NCBI RefSeq assembly: GCF_000741715.1
Contig: NZ_JGZN01000007.1
Location: 62,001-126,000, forward strand
DNA from: Bifidobacterium saguini DSM 23967
Lineage (GTDB): Bacteria > Actinomycetota > Actinomycetes > Actinomycetales > Bifidobacteriaceae
DNA length: 64,000 nucleotides
Direction of reading: 5' to 3'
Part shown: positions 17,806 through 26,477 of the stretch, in pieces
Layout: every line of letters starts with the position of its first letter
How positions within the stretch are numbered: position 1 is the first letter of the stretch
Notes under the pieces: model-generated
Databases searched by the model: none
What the model was told of the DNA's origin: nothing
Seen by the model: the letters and a program-made list of their open reading frames with translations, nothing else
Program-made: the position numbers and the translations under genes

Positions 17806-18761
17806 CAGGCACCCGCTTTCTCAGTGATCTTACGAGCAACGAAGTTCACAATGAAGGTGATGAGGAACAGAATCAGACCGGTTCCAATCAGCACGGACAC
17901 ACCAAGATCATTGGCTTCAGGGTACTGGGCGGCAATGTTGGATGCGATGGCGTTGCTCTGAGAGGCCTGCAGAATCTTGATGGAGTAGCCGGTAACGCTC
18001 GGGGAAAGAATCATCAACACAGCCATCGTCTCACCAAGTGCACGGCCGAGAGCCAGCATGGATGCGGACACAATGCCGGAGCGTCCGAACGGGATAACAG
18101 CGAGCTTAATCATCTCCCACTTGGTGGCGCCCAAGCCGTAGGCGGCTTCCTGCTGAAGGGTCGGAGTCTGCAGGAAGATATCACGCGACATAGAGGTGAT
18201 GATCGGCAGCACCATGACGGCGAGCACCACAGCCACGGTGGCGACGGTACGCTGCGGGTTGGCAGCCGGACCTGCGAACAGCGGGAACCAACCGAGGTGG
18301 TTAGCCACCCAGTTCCAGAACGGATAGATTGCAGGCACCAGAATCAAGCCGCCCCACAGACCGTAGATAACGGAAGGAATTGCGGCGAGCAGATCGATGA
18401 CGTAGCTCAGACCGGTAGCGACCTTCTTCGGTGCGTAGTGGGAGATGAACAAGGCGATGCCGATGGACACGAAGAATGCAATGATCAGAGCCAAGATGGA
18501 GATAAGCACAGTACCGAACAGCAGCGGCAGCACATAGCCCCAGAAGTTGGAGACCTTGCCACCGGTAAAGCTGGAGATAACGTCGCTGTTGGCCTTCTGA
18601 TCACCGCCGATAAGCGGCCAGGCACGGAAGAAGAGGAAGAGGAACACGGCAGCAAGCACTACAAGGATCAGAATGCCGCAGGCGTATGCCACACCACGGA
18701 ACACCTTGTCGGCGGTTTTGCCGCCCGATGGTGCGAGAGCCGTTTTGTCTTGCGAACTCAC
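17805..18761 (-). CDS. pstC: Phosphate ABC transporter permease PstC
   Basis: A 318-residue permease starting with GTG at 18761 behind AAGGAG. It has an N-terminal membrane helix (GILILVVLAAVFLFLFFRAW), IDLLAAIPSVIYGLWG, and the EAA loop AAYGLGATKWEMIKLAVIPF, typical of PstC. It lies 204 bases after pstS, and a strong hairpin sits in that gap. Confidence 0.96.
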   Translation of the reverse strand: MSSQDKTALAPSGGKTADKVFRGVAYACGILILVVLAAVFLFLFFRAWPLIGGDQKANSDVISSFTGGKVSNFWGYVLPLLFGTVLISILALIIAFFVSIGIALFISHYAPKKVATGLSYVIDLLAAIPSVIYGLWGGLILVPAIYPFWNWVANHLGWFPLFAGPAANPQRTVATVAVVLAVMVLPIITSMSRDIFLQTPTLQQEAAYGLGATKWEMIKLAVIPFGRSGIVSASMLALGRALGETMAVLMILSPSVTGYSIKILQASQSNAIASNIAAQYPEANDLGVSVLIGTGLILFLITFIVNFVARKITEKAGA

Positions 18762-18842
18762 GGGTTCTCCTTAACGAGGATATTGGTAAGGATGTAAGGA
18801 TTGGTGGTCAAAAAGCCTGCAAAACCGTATGCCCCTTGACCC

Positions 18843-18885
18843 ACTTTGAGCCGCAGCCGTATTGCTTACGACTGCGGCTCAAAGT
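18843..18885 (-). promoter_or_regulatory. Intercistronic hairpin between pstS and pstC
   Basis: A 14-base stem, ACTTTGAGCCGCAG (18843-18856) with its complement at 18872-18885, sits between pstS and pstC. No T-run follows, so it is more likely a partial terminator or mRNA 3'-end stabiliser that lets pstS be expressed above the rest of the operon, as is usual for binding-protein genes. Confidence 0.6.
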
Positions 18886-18965
18886 TCAGACCAAAATGGT
18901 CTTTTTCAGTTATCAGTTATCGGAACCAAACTAGTGATTCATGCGGTTTTCTTGGAACCGTCTGC

Positions 18966-20093
18966 TCACTTGGTCTTGATGGCTTCGATGGACTTGGAAA
19001 TCTGGGAGGTCAGGCTGGACGGCAGCGGAGCGGAGCCGGCAGCATCCTGAGCGGCCTTCTGGCCTTCATCGGAGGTGACGTAGGTCAGCCAAGCCTTGGC
19101 GAACTCAGCCTGCTTGGTGTCCTTGTATGCCGGGCAGACGATGTCGTAGGAGACCAGAACGATCGGGTAAGCACCCTTGGCTTCGGTGGCGTGGTTGATC
19201 TTGACGACCACACGGTTCTCGCCCTTGGCGGTGTCGTCGAGCTTGGAGTCTTCGATGACCTTGGAGCCAGCCTCAGCGGAAATCTCGTTGTAGGAGTCGC
19301 CAACCTTGATGGCAGCGGTGCCGAGATCGCCAACCTGGGAGAAGTCAGCGTAACCGATGGTGCCATCAGCCTGCTTGACGGTGGAGATCACGCCGGAAGT
19401 ACCCTTAGCACCCTGGCCAACCTCGTTCGGCCAGTTCTCGGAGAGGTCGTAGGTCCAAGCGTCAGGAGCCTGATCCTTGAAGTAGGAGACGAAGTTCTGG
19501 GTGGTGCCGGACTTATCGGAACGGTGAACCACAGTGATCGGGGTGCTCGGCAGCTTCAGATCCTTGTTCTGATCCTGAATGGCCGGGTCGTTCCAAGTGG
19601 TGATCTTGCCGTCGAAGATCTTGGCGGCTGTGGTGGCATCAAGGTTGATGTGCTTGCCAGCGTCGGAGACGCCCTTCAGGTTGAAGACGATGGCGATCGG
19701 GGAGATGTAAACCGGCACATCGAAGGCCTGGCCGGAAGCGCAGACGGCCTTGGACTTGGCGATGTCATCATCAGAGAGAGCCTTATCGGAGCCAGCCCAA
19801 GCGGTAGCACCGGTCAGGAAGGTGGTCACACCAGCGCCGGAACCAGTCGGGTTGTAAGCAATCTTGGCATTCGGGTTGGTGCCCTGGAAGCCGGCGATCC
19901 AAGCCTCAACAGCAGCCTGCTGGGAGGTAGCGCCAGCGCCCTGGAAGTCGCCGGAAATCGGAGTGGACTTAGAAGTGGACTCGTTAGAAGAGTCGGTAGT
20001 GGAAGCAGTGTTATCGCCGCAGGCAGCGACAGTGGCGAGCATCGCGATGCCGGACAGGGCGGCAAGGGAGCGAACGAAAATGTTCTTCTGCAT
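18966..20093 (-). CDS. pstS: Phosphate-binding lipoprotein PstS
   Basis: A 375-residue binding protein with a lipoprotein signal peptide (KNIFVRSLAALSGIAMLATV, then AACG lipobox with the modified Cys). The mature protein has the phosphate-binding blocks FQGAGATSQQAAVEAWIAGF, YNPTGSGAGVTTFL, WAGSDKAL, and VVHRSDKSGTTQNF. It captures phosphate outside the membrane and hands it to PstCA. A palindromic motif 155-180 bases upstream is a candidate RegX3 site. Confidence 0.97.
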   Translation of the reverse strand: MQKNIFVRSLAALSGIAMLATVAACGDNTASTTDSSNESTSKSTPISGDFQGAGATSQQAAVEAWIAGFQGTNPNAKIAYNPTGSGAGVTTFLTGATAWAGSDKALSDDDIAKSKAVCASGQAFDVPVYISPIAIVFNLKGVSDAGKHINLDATTAAKIFDGKITTWNDPAIQDQNKDLKLPSTPITVVHRSDKSGTTQNFVSYFKDQAPDAWTYDLSENWPNEVGQGAKGTSGVISTVKQADGTIGYADFSQVGDLGTAAIKVGDSYNEISAEAGSKVIEDSKLDDTAKGENRVVVKINHATEAKGAYPIVLVSYDIVCPAYKDTKQAEFAKAWLTYVTSDEGQKAAQDAAGSAPLPSSLTSQISKSIEAIKTK

Positions 20094-20247
20094 AATTGTT
20101 TCTTATTCCCTCTATCAATAAATCTCGGGCGTTATACAGGTCAGTGCACAAGGCCCGGTCATTTCGTGACAACTACAAGCCTATTGGCGCTTGAGAGGGC
20201 TCTACACCGAAATCAGTAAACAGAAGATGAACACTTGCTGATATGTG

Positions 20248-20272
20248 AAACTACGTAAATACTACGTAGTTT
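20248..20272. promoter_or_regulatory. Candidate RegX3 operator upstream of pstS
   Basis: AAACTACGTA (20248-20257), five-base spacer, TACGTAGTTT (20263-20272): a perfect ten-base inverted repeat. The core ACTACGTA recurs upstream of senX3 (22634-22650). Its placement before the pst operon and the sensor gene suggests the phosphate response regulator binds there; this is an inference from position and sharing. Confidence 0.55.
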
Positions 20273-20315
20273 GCCATCGTTCTAGCCGACACAACGAAAC
20301 GGTACTGTTTTCGAT

Positions 20316-20342
20316 ATGAAAAAGCGGCCGCAGTGGGCCGCT
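20316..20342 (-). terminator. regX3 terminator
   Basis: On the minus strand AGCGGCC, six-base loop, GGCCGCT, then TTTTT. It lies 38 bases after the regX3 stop. Confidence 0.88.
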
Positions 20343-20379
20343 GAGTTCTCGTTTCGGTTGCAATCCTTGGCTTGCCGGT

Positions 20380-21084
20380 TTATTCCGCAGGGGTATCGAT
20401 TTTATAGCCGAGGCCACGCACCGTGGTCAGGTACTTGGGGTGGGCAGGGTCTTCTTCGATCTTGGAGCGTACGCGCTTCACATGTACGTCCAGGGTCTTC
20501 GTATCCCCCACATAATCTGAACCCCAAATACGGTCGATGAGCTGATGACGAGTCATCACACGACCCTTGTTCTGCATCAGATATTCCAGCAGCTCGAATT
20601 CCTTCAGCGGGAAGAAAACAGTTTCGCCGCGCACCGTGACCTGATGCTGGCCTACCTGCATGGAAATGTCGCCGCACACCAGCGGAATATCATCATCTAC
20701 CGAACCAGCTGCCTGCGCGGTGGCCTGGTTGCGGCGCAGCACGGCACGAATGCGAGCCAGCAGCTCACGGAAGGAGTACGGCTTGGTGACGTAATCATCG
20801 GCGCCGATTTCCAGACCAACAACCTTATCGATTTCAGCGCTTTTGGCGGTGAGCATGATAATCGGCACACGACTTTGCTCACGAATGCGGCGGCACAAAG
20901 CTGTGCCGTCAATGCCCGGCAGCATCAAATCAAGAAGCACCAGATCAATGCCGCCTTTGGTGAAAAGTTCCAAGCCTTCTTCGCCGGTGGCTGCAGCAGA
21001 CACGTCATACCCCTCGCGTGTAAGTTGGTAGACCAGTGGTTCGCGATAGGATTCCTCGTCTTCGACGATAAGAATACGTGTCAT
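20380..21084 (-). CDS. regX3: Response regulator RegX3 (OmpR/PhoB family)
   Basis: A 234-residue two-domain regulator. The receiver domain starts MTRILIVEDEESYREPLVYQ, with the phospho-acceptor Asp in LVLLDLMLPGIDG and the conserved Lys in DDYVTKPYSFREL. The C-terminal winged-helix domain has HQLIDRIWGSDYVGDTKTLD and the tail LTTVRGLGYKID. The ATG at 21084 has GAGAAAGG upstream; the longer frame to 21150 is not used. Beside pstSCAB and a SenX3-type kinase it is the phosphate-starvation regulator. Confidence 0.93.
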   Translation of the reverse strand: MTRILIVEDEESYREPLVYQLTREGYDVSAAATGEEGLELFTKGGIDLVLLDLMLPGIDGTALCRRIREQSRVPIIMLTAKSAEIDKVVGLEIGADDYVTKPYSFRELLARIRAVLRRNQATAQAAGSVDDDIPLVCGDISMQVGQHQVTVRGETVFFPLKEFELLEYLMQNKGRVMTRHQLIDRIWGSDYVGDTKTLDVHVKRVRSKIEEDPAHPKYLTTVRGLGYKIDTPAE

Positions 21085-21297
21085 AGTTGCCTTTCTCGGG
21101 TAGGTGCCCGTTCGAGTCGGCGCAAAAATCTCAGATACCATCGTAACCATCTATTCCCTGTTAGCCTGCTGTTTGCCTAAAGTACGTAATTTATAGGTTT
21201 GCGCTACGCACGGGGCACAATGGCGCAAACACCAATCATCACAGTCGATTGCATGCCTGCCAGTACCCCAGGCAATGTTCATCGAAATGATCAGTTG

Positions 21298-22593
21298 CTA
21301 TTCACTATGTGACTCGGATGTGCCGCTCTCCGGCGCGGCAGGCAGTTCGATAGTAAAGGTTGAACCTTCGCCTTGGCGCGACCATACCGAGATACGCCCG
21401 CCGTTCTCCTGCACACAATGTTTGGTGATGGCAAGCCCCAGACCCGAACCACCGGTTTGGCGCGAACGCGCAGGATCGACGCGGTAGAAGCGCTCGAAAA
21501 TACGATCCAATGATTCTTCGGGAATGCCAATGCCCTGATCGACCACACGAATGGTGACTTTGCCGTCTCGCTGCCCCACGTCAACCGCCACAGTGGTGTG
21601 CTCGGGAGAATAATGGATGGCGTTTTCCACCAGATTCTTTACCGCGGTTTGCATGGCATCGGCATCAGCCAGAATTGTCAGATTCTTAGCGTGCTCCGCA
21701 TCTTCAGGCGTCTCATCGCTGGAGTCGATAGGCTCGGGTTTACCGTTTGCGTTCAAGCGAATCTCAACATGATGAGCTTCAGCTTGCACTTGGTTGTCAG
21801 CGATGGCCGCACGCGCCACAGCCAGGGCGGAAATACGCTTGGCGTTCACCTCACCTTGAGAACTCTGTGCTCTCTGCAAATCAATCAGATGATGCACTAA
21901 TTCGGTAAGGCGCGCGGATTCCTTGGAAATGCGTCCGGAGAAGTAACGCACCGCATCCGGGTCATCAGCCGCATCGGTAATGGTTTCAGCCAACAGTGAG
22001 ATAGCGCCAGCCGGAGTTTTCAGCTCATGGGACACATTGGTCACAAAGTCACGGCGAACCGCTTCAAAACGGCGTTGCTCGGACATATCACTGATGAAAA
22101 TGGCGTACAGATCATCACCAATATCGCCAATACGCACACGCAGGTACAAGGTATTAGATGGTCTCAACTGACCGGCTTCAATACCTTTTCCGGTCAGCGA
22201 GGGGAACGGGCCACGATTCAAAGGCAGCTGAACTTCACGTTCGCGAACACCGCCATCGGACGCGGCTTGGGTAAGAATATCCTCAACTTCGCGCGAATTA
22301 ATGCGTTTGCCGGATACAAGCCCAAACGGCACCGAGCCTGGGCTGGCATAGTGCACGAGACCATTGCGGTTCGTGACAATAACCGCCTCGGGCAGCACTT
22401 CAATCAGGCGACGTTCGGTAGGCCGCACGGGAATGTCATCGCCAAACAACGATTTGGCGTCCTCATCCGCGGCCATAGCCTCCTGCGCTGCCACGCGACC
22501 GGCTGCGCGCCCTTTGCCGTATGCGATGACGATGGCCCACGCTAACGCCAGCGCAACAAGCGCCACAACAATGATGATCTGCCAGACATTCAT
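21298..22593 (-). CDS. senX3: Sensor histidine kinase SenX3
   Basis: A 431-residue membrane kinase: one membrane helix at the N-terminus (WQIIIVVALVALALAWAIVI), a PAS-like segment (PEAVIVTNRNGLVHYASPG), the dimerisation/phospho-acceptor motif RRDFVTNVSHELKTPAGAIS, and ATPase boxes NLVENAIHYS, RVVDQGIGIPEES and GGSGLGLAITKH. It resembles mycobacterial SenX3, but with one visible helix. It is separated from regX3 by 213 bases, so regX3 may have its own promoter. The ATG at 22593 is preferred over the upstream one at 22635. Confidence 0.92.
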   Translation of the reverse strand: MNVWQIIIVVALVALALAWAIVIAYGKGRAAGRVAAQEAMAADEDAKSLFGDDIPVRPTERRLIEVLPEAVIVTNRNGLVHYASPGSVPFGLVSGKRINSREVEDILTQAASDGGVREREVQLPLNRGPFPSLTGKGIEAGQLRPSNTLYLRVRIGDIGDDLYAIFISDMSEQRRFEAVRRDFVTNVSHELKTPAGAISLLAETITDAADDPDAVRYFSGRISKESARLTELVHHLIDLQRAQSSQGEVNAKRISALAVARAAIADNQVQAEAHHVEIRLNANGKPEPIDSSDETPEDAEHAKNLTILADADAMQTAVKNLVENAIHYSPEHTTVAVDVGQRDGKVTIRVVDQGIGIPEESLDRIFERFYRVDPARSRQTGGSGLGLAITKHCVQENGGRISVWSRQGEGSTFTIELPAAPESGTSESHSE

Positions 22594-22633
22594 GGTTTCT
22601 AGAGTAAAACGAGGTAGGCGTAGCTTGCCATGC

Positions 22634-22650
22634 AAACTACGTAAGTTCGC
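22634..22650. promoter_or_regulatory. ACTACGTA-type motif upstream of senX3
   Basis: AAACTACGTAAGTTCGC, an imperfect palindrome (AACT-ACGTA-AGTT) 40-57 bases before the senX3 start, matching the core of the pstS upstream palindrome. It suggests autoregulation by RegX3. Confidence 0.45.
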
Positions 22651-22690
22651 CTATTGTTCATTTGCCGCTCGGCTCAATTGCCGATGTTCC

Positions 22691-22728
22691 ACAAAAAAAT
22701 GGCGCCATCCGAAGGGGATGACGCCATT
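22691..22728 (-). terminator. Terminator of the MHS transporter gene
   Basis: On the minus strand AATGGCG..CATCC pairs with GGATGGCGCCATT and is followed by a run of seven T residues. It lies 43 bases after the transporter stop. Confidence 0.9.
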
Positions 22729-22770
22729 GCAGAGATTCCTGTTCAACGGGAATTCGTCAGTATTGAGCGA

Positions 22771-24084
22771 TCACAGCTCGTAATCCTTGTCCTTGCTTTC
22801 CTTGATCAGGAAGAGGGCAAGCAGTGCGAGAGCAGCCATGATGGCCATGTACCAGCCCACACCGGCAACACCGAACTTGGAGGTAACCAGAGCCTGGGCG
22901 ATGGTCGGGGCGAAAGCACCACCGAAGATGGCGGCCAGGTTGTAGCTCAGGCCTGCGCCAGAGTAACGCACATGCACCGGGAAGAGCTCAGGCAGGTAAG
23001 CGCCGCACGGTCCGAAGAGGCTGCCCATGAACACGAAGCCGACGCACAGGAAGATCATGATGTGTGCAGCGGAGTGAACAAGCAGCAGCGGGGTGAAGAA
23101 GCTGAAGACCAGCGTGCAGAAGGTTGCTGCGATGAGCACCTTCTTACGGCCGATCTTATCGGCGTACACGCAGGAGATGATGATGAAGATAGCGAAGAAG
23201 ATCACGGAGGTCATCTGCATGAGCAGGTACTCGCCCTGAGTGAACTTCAGGCCCTTGACGCCGTAAGCCAGAGACCAGGTGCCGAGGATGTAGAACAGGG
23301 TGTAGGTGATGCCCATAGCCACGGTGCCGAGGAGGACTTCCTTCCAGTACGGCAGCAGATCGGTGAGCGGGTGCTTGGATGTGCGCTTCTCATCGGAAGC
23401 CTTCTGGAACACCGGGGTCTCAGACATGCGGGCACGCACGTACAGGCCGATGGCCACGAGCACTGCGGAGCACAGGAACGGGATACGCCAGCCGAAGGCC
23501 ACCATCTGCTCCTGGGTCAGATTGGATTCAAGCAGCAGGTTCAGGCCGTAGGCGCAGAAGAAGCCGATCGGAGCGCCGAGGTTCGGGAAGGAACCGTACA
23601 GGGCGCGCTTATCGGCAGGAGCGTTCTCGGTGGCCACCAGTGCAGCACCGGACCATTCGCCGGCCAGGCCAACGCCCTGGCACGCACGGCAGATGCACAG
23701 AATCACCACGGACCAAGCGCCGATCTGGTCGTAACCCGGCAGGCAGCCGACCAGGAAGGTGGCGATACCCATAGTCATCAGGGCGATAACCAGCGTCTTC
23801 TTACGGCCCATCTTGTCGCCAAAGTGGCCGAACAGCATGGAGCCGAACGGGCGGGCGAGGAAGGAAACAGCGAAGGTGACGAATGCCATCAGCGTGGCCA
23901 GCGCCTGATTGGACTTGGCAACTTCGGTGAAGAACACCATACCGAAGTAGCTGGCGGCTGCGATGGAGTAACAGTAGTTATCGTAGAATTCGATGGCCGT
24001 ACCGACCATAGATGCGGCGATGATCTCAGGAACCGAATCCTTCTTCACCGGTTCCTTGGTGGCCGCAGTAGCAGTTGCAGACAT
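22771..24084 (-). CDS. MHS-family (ShiA/ProP-like) MFS transporter
   Basis: A 437-residue transporter of the metabolite:H+ symporter family. Motifs are MVGTAIEFYDNYCYSIAAAS at helix 1, the loop GHFGDKMGRKKTLVIALMTM, CRACQGVGLAGEWSGAAL, ENAPADKRALYGSFPNLGAP, and the second-half loop YADKIGRKKVLIAAT. Relatives carry shikimate, alpha-ketoglutarate, proline/betaine or citrate; the substrate cannot be read here. The ATG at 24084 has GAGAGGG three bases upstream. Codon bias is strong, hinting at high expression. It stands alone with its own terminator. Confidence 0.88.
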   Translation of the reverse strand: MSATATAATKEPVKKDSVPEIIAASMVGTAIEFYDNYCYSIAAASYFGMVFFTEVAKSNQALATLMAFVTFAVSFLARPFGSMLFGHFGDKMGRKKTLVIALMTMGIATFLVGCLPGYDQIGAWSVVILCICRACQGVGLAGEWSGAALVATENAPADKRALYGSFPNLGAPIGFFCAYGLNLLLESNLTQEQMVAFGWRIPFLCSAVLVAIGLYVRARMSETPVFQKASDEKRTSKHPLTDLLPYWKEVLLGTVAMGITYTLFYILGTWSLAYGVKGLKFTQGEYLLMQMTSVIFFAIFIIISCVYADKIGRKKVLIAATFCTLVFSFFTPLLLVHSAAHIMIFLCVGFVFMGSLFGPCGAYLPELFPVHVRYSGAGLSYNLAAIFGGAFAPTIAQALVTSKFGVAGVGWYMAIMAALALLALFLIKESKDKDYEL

Positions 24085-24333
24085 AATCCCTCTCTTCATC
24101 ATGCTGCGAATACATATCTTTCGTGCAGCATGGCCTTGCAATCGATGTATTGCTCGGCTCAAAGTATTGAGCACAACGACAGGCAAGTGGAAGAAGAGCT
24201 ATTACGGCTTGTGGCCACAGCAACGTTCTCCACACATCGCTGTGCCTGATGCTCGAGTATGGCCCACATGTCGGCAAGGAAGGCGAGAGAGTTCACATAG
24301 TGAAATCGATGAGATAGCCGCCAATATGAAAAC

Positions 24334-24361
24334 GAGAGGTTCACTGCTGTGTGAACCTCTC
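24334..24361 (-). terminator. Terminator of the MTA/SAH nucleosidase gene
   Basis: GAGAGGTTCAC (24334-24344) and GTGAACCTCTC (24351-24361) form an 11-base stem; on the minus strand GTTTTCAT follows. The remaining 24085-24333 region holds only the presumed promoter of the MHS transporter. Confidence 0.82.
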
Positions 24362-24425
24362 ATTAGCCCATCGATTAACCACGCTGCCGACTGCCCCTTG
24401 ACAGAGAAGTCGCCGCGTCTGAACG

Positions 24426-25139
24426 CTACAGACGCTTGACGATGTCTACGGCAAGGCCCGCGGCGGTATTGGCGTATTCGGAAATATCGAATTCCTTGAA
24501 TACTTCGTAATCCGTATCCGCGTTATCGGACAGCGCACGGATAATCAGCGCGGGCACCTCGTTGCGTGCTGCGACCTGCGCCACAGCGGCGCCTTCCATT
24601 TCCACGGCATCAGCACCGGTCAGTCGAATGACTTCCTCCACCTTCTCAGGAGTGTCCACAAAGTAATTGCCGGACGCGATAATGCCCGTGATATGCGTAA
24701 TACCAGCATTGCTCAATGCCTGATCGGCAACCTCCAGCAGTTTCGGATCGGAGAAGAATTCCGTGACCGGCTTGTCTTCGGTGCCAGGCTTCCACTGGCC
24801 AACCAAGCGCATGTCAGTGTCGAGGTAACGCAACGTGCCGCCAAGCACCACATCATTGATGTGCAGATGCTTGTTCAGGTTGCCGGCGATACCGCTGAAA
24901 ATCACAGCATCAGGATTGAACTCGTCAATCAACAGCTGAGCGGTGGCAGCGGCATTGACCAAACCCATGCCGCCCACAGTCGCCGCAACTTTAATCACGT
25001 CAGCGCCAAAGGAGTCCACAGTGCCTACGGCAATATCAAGGCTGCCCTTGTTGACGTGGGCGACATGCGTCAAGGACTTGGCGATCAGCGCCACTTCCTC
25101 ATTCAAAGCACCAATGATTGCAACGGTTTTCATACCCAT
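24426..25139 (-). CDS. mtnN: 5'-methylthioadenosine/S-adenosylhomocysteine nucleosidase
   Basis: A 237-residue enzyme cleaving adenine from MTA and SAH. The catalytic residues are visible: Glu in IGALNEEV, the ribose-binding VEMEGAAVAQVA block, and the catalytic Asp in IRALSDNADTD. It also has VGGMGLVNAAATAQLLID and IFSGIAGNL, all MTAN hallmarks. It recycles methionine and removes inhibitory SAH, and also serves AI-2 formation when LuxS is present. It follows the DAHP synthase genes by only 20 bases, so it is probably in the same transcript. Confidence 0.94.
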   Translation of the reverse strand: MGMKTVAIIGALNEEVALIAKSLTHVAHVNKGSLDIAVGTVDSFGADVIKVAATVGGMGLVNAAATAQLLIDEFNPDAVIFSGIAGNLNKHLHINDVVLGGTLRYLDTDMRLVGQWKPGTEDKPVTEFFSDPKLLEVADQALSNAGITHITGIIASGNYFVDTPEKVEEVIRLTGADAVEMEGAAVAQVAARNEVPALIIRALSDNADTDYEVFKEFDISEYANTAAGLAVDIVKRL

Positions 25140-25159
25140 TTTTGAAATCCTTTCCTTTC

Positions 25160-26383
25160 CTACTTCCAGCGGCGTGCGGCCACGGCTTCGGCCAGTTCAT
25201 GCAGCAGCGCTTCGGTATCCGGCCAGCTGATGCACTTATCGGTGATGGACTTGCCGTACACCAACTGATCGAGTGGTGCAGCCTTCTGATGGCCGCCTTC
25301 GATGAAGCTTTCCATCATGATGCCGGTAATACCCTGCTCCCCTGCCGCGATACGACGGGCAATATCACGCACCACTTCAGCCTGACGATGCTCGTCCTTG
25401 CCGGAATTGCCATGCGAGCAGTCCACGATCAAACCGTGGGCGGCAGCGGATTCGGCCGGCATCTCATCGCGAATGGTATCCATAGCTTTGGTTACTGATT
25501 CAGCGTCATAGTTCGGGCCATGAATCGAGCCGCGCAGCACCACATGGCAATCCGGATTGCCGAGCGTTTCGACAGCGCAGGCGCGTCCCAAATGGTCGAT
25601 GCCGAAGAACGTGTGCTGCTGAGCCGCAGCAAAGCAGCCGTTGACCGCAGCCTTGACCGAACCATCAGTTGCATTCTTGAAGCCCACCGGCATCGACAAA
25701 CCACTGGCCAGCTGACGATGCACCTGACTTTCGGTGTTGCGCGCGCCAATAGCACCCCAGCTCACCGCATCGGCGATGAACTGCGGGCTCGTCGGCTCGA
25801 GGAATTCCGTGGCGGCCGCCAAACCCTCGCCGAGCACACCGAGCAGTGTCTTACGCGCCAGCAACAAACCCTTCTTGATATGGTGGCTACCATCAATGTC
25901 CGGGTCGTTGATCAGACCCTTCCAGCCCACGGTGGTGCGCGGCTTCTCAAAGTACACGCGCATCACAATGAGCAGCTCACGTTCGGTTTCCTTCATCACC
26001 TTGGCCAGGCGATGCGCATAGTCGAGTGCCGCCTTGGGGTCGTGCACCGAACAGGGACCGACAATCACCAGCAGACGATCGTCCTGGCCGTAGAGGCATG
26101 CGCGAATCTCATCACGCGAATAGGCGACGATTTCCTGAGCTTCAGGGGTTAACGGCAACTCGGCAAGCACCTGAGCAGGAGTCGGCAGCGGCTCAAGCTC
26201 CAAAACTCGACGGTTAATGATGCGGCTAACACCGACCTGATCTTCCCAACGCGGCACATCCGTAGCAATAAGAGGATTCTTACCCTCGCCCATAGCCTGA
26301 CGAATCGCACGAAGCTCTTCAGGCGTATTCAACGGCTGCGGCCCAACCTGCAATGGGTTGGCTGCGCCTTGCTGCTGCTGCAT
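25160..26383 (-). CDS. 3-deoxy-7-phosphoheptulonate (DAHP) synthase, type I
   Basis: A 407-residue type I-alpha (AroFGH-like) enzyme, first step of the shikimate pathway (PEP + erythrose 4-phosphate). Motifs: VIVGPCSVHDPKAALDYA, YFEKPRTTVGWKGLINDP, SWGAIGARNTESQVHRQLAS, GNPDCHVVLRG, DCSHGNSGK and GIMMESFIEGGHQ. The N-terminus carries a 55-residue Gln-rich extension not seen in the E. coli enzymes. A second paralogue lies directly upstream, 94 bases away, so the pair is a tandem duplication probably with different feedback control. Confidence 0.95.
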   Translation of the reverse strand: MQQQQGAANPLQVGPQPLNTPEELRAIRQAMGEGKNPLIATDVPRWEDQVGVSRIINRRVLELEPLPTPAQVLAELPLTPEAQEIVAYSRDEIRACLYGQDDRLLVIVGPCSVHDPKAALDYAHRLAKVMKETERELLIVMRVYFEKPRTTVGWKGLINDPDIDGSHHIKKGLLLARKTLLGVLGEGLAAATEFLEPTSPQFIADAVSWGAIGARNTESQVHRQLASGLSMPVGFKNATDGSVKAAVNGCFAAAQQHTFFGIDHLGRACAVETLGNPDCHVVLRGSIHGPNYDAESVTKAMDTIRDEMPAESAAAHGLIVDCSHGNSGKDEHRQAEVVRDIARRIAAGEQGITGIMMESFIEGGHQKAAPLDQLVYGKSITDKCISWPDTEALLHELAEAVAARRWK

Positions 26384-26477
26384 GTCTTGTACTCCTTGTG
26401 ACTAGTCCACACCAAGGATACCTAACCATAGCGGCAACAGCGGCAATAGCAACAACCGATAACGTATTGCCCTACTA

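Noticed and set aside
18846-20219. A 457-codon plus-strand frame opposite pstS
   Set aside because: Gly/Leu/Ser-rich low-complexity antisense of the biased pstS gene; pstS has a full lipoprotein signature.
22654-24249. A 531-codon plus-strand frame opposite the MHS transporter
   Set aside because: His/Glu/Gln-rich antisense; no domain and no start signal.
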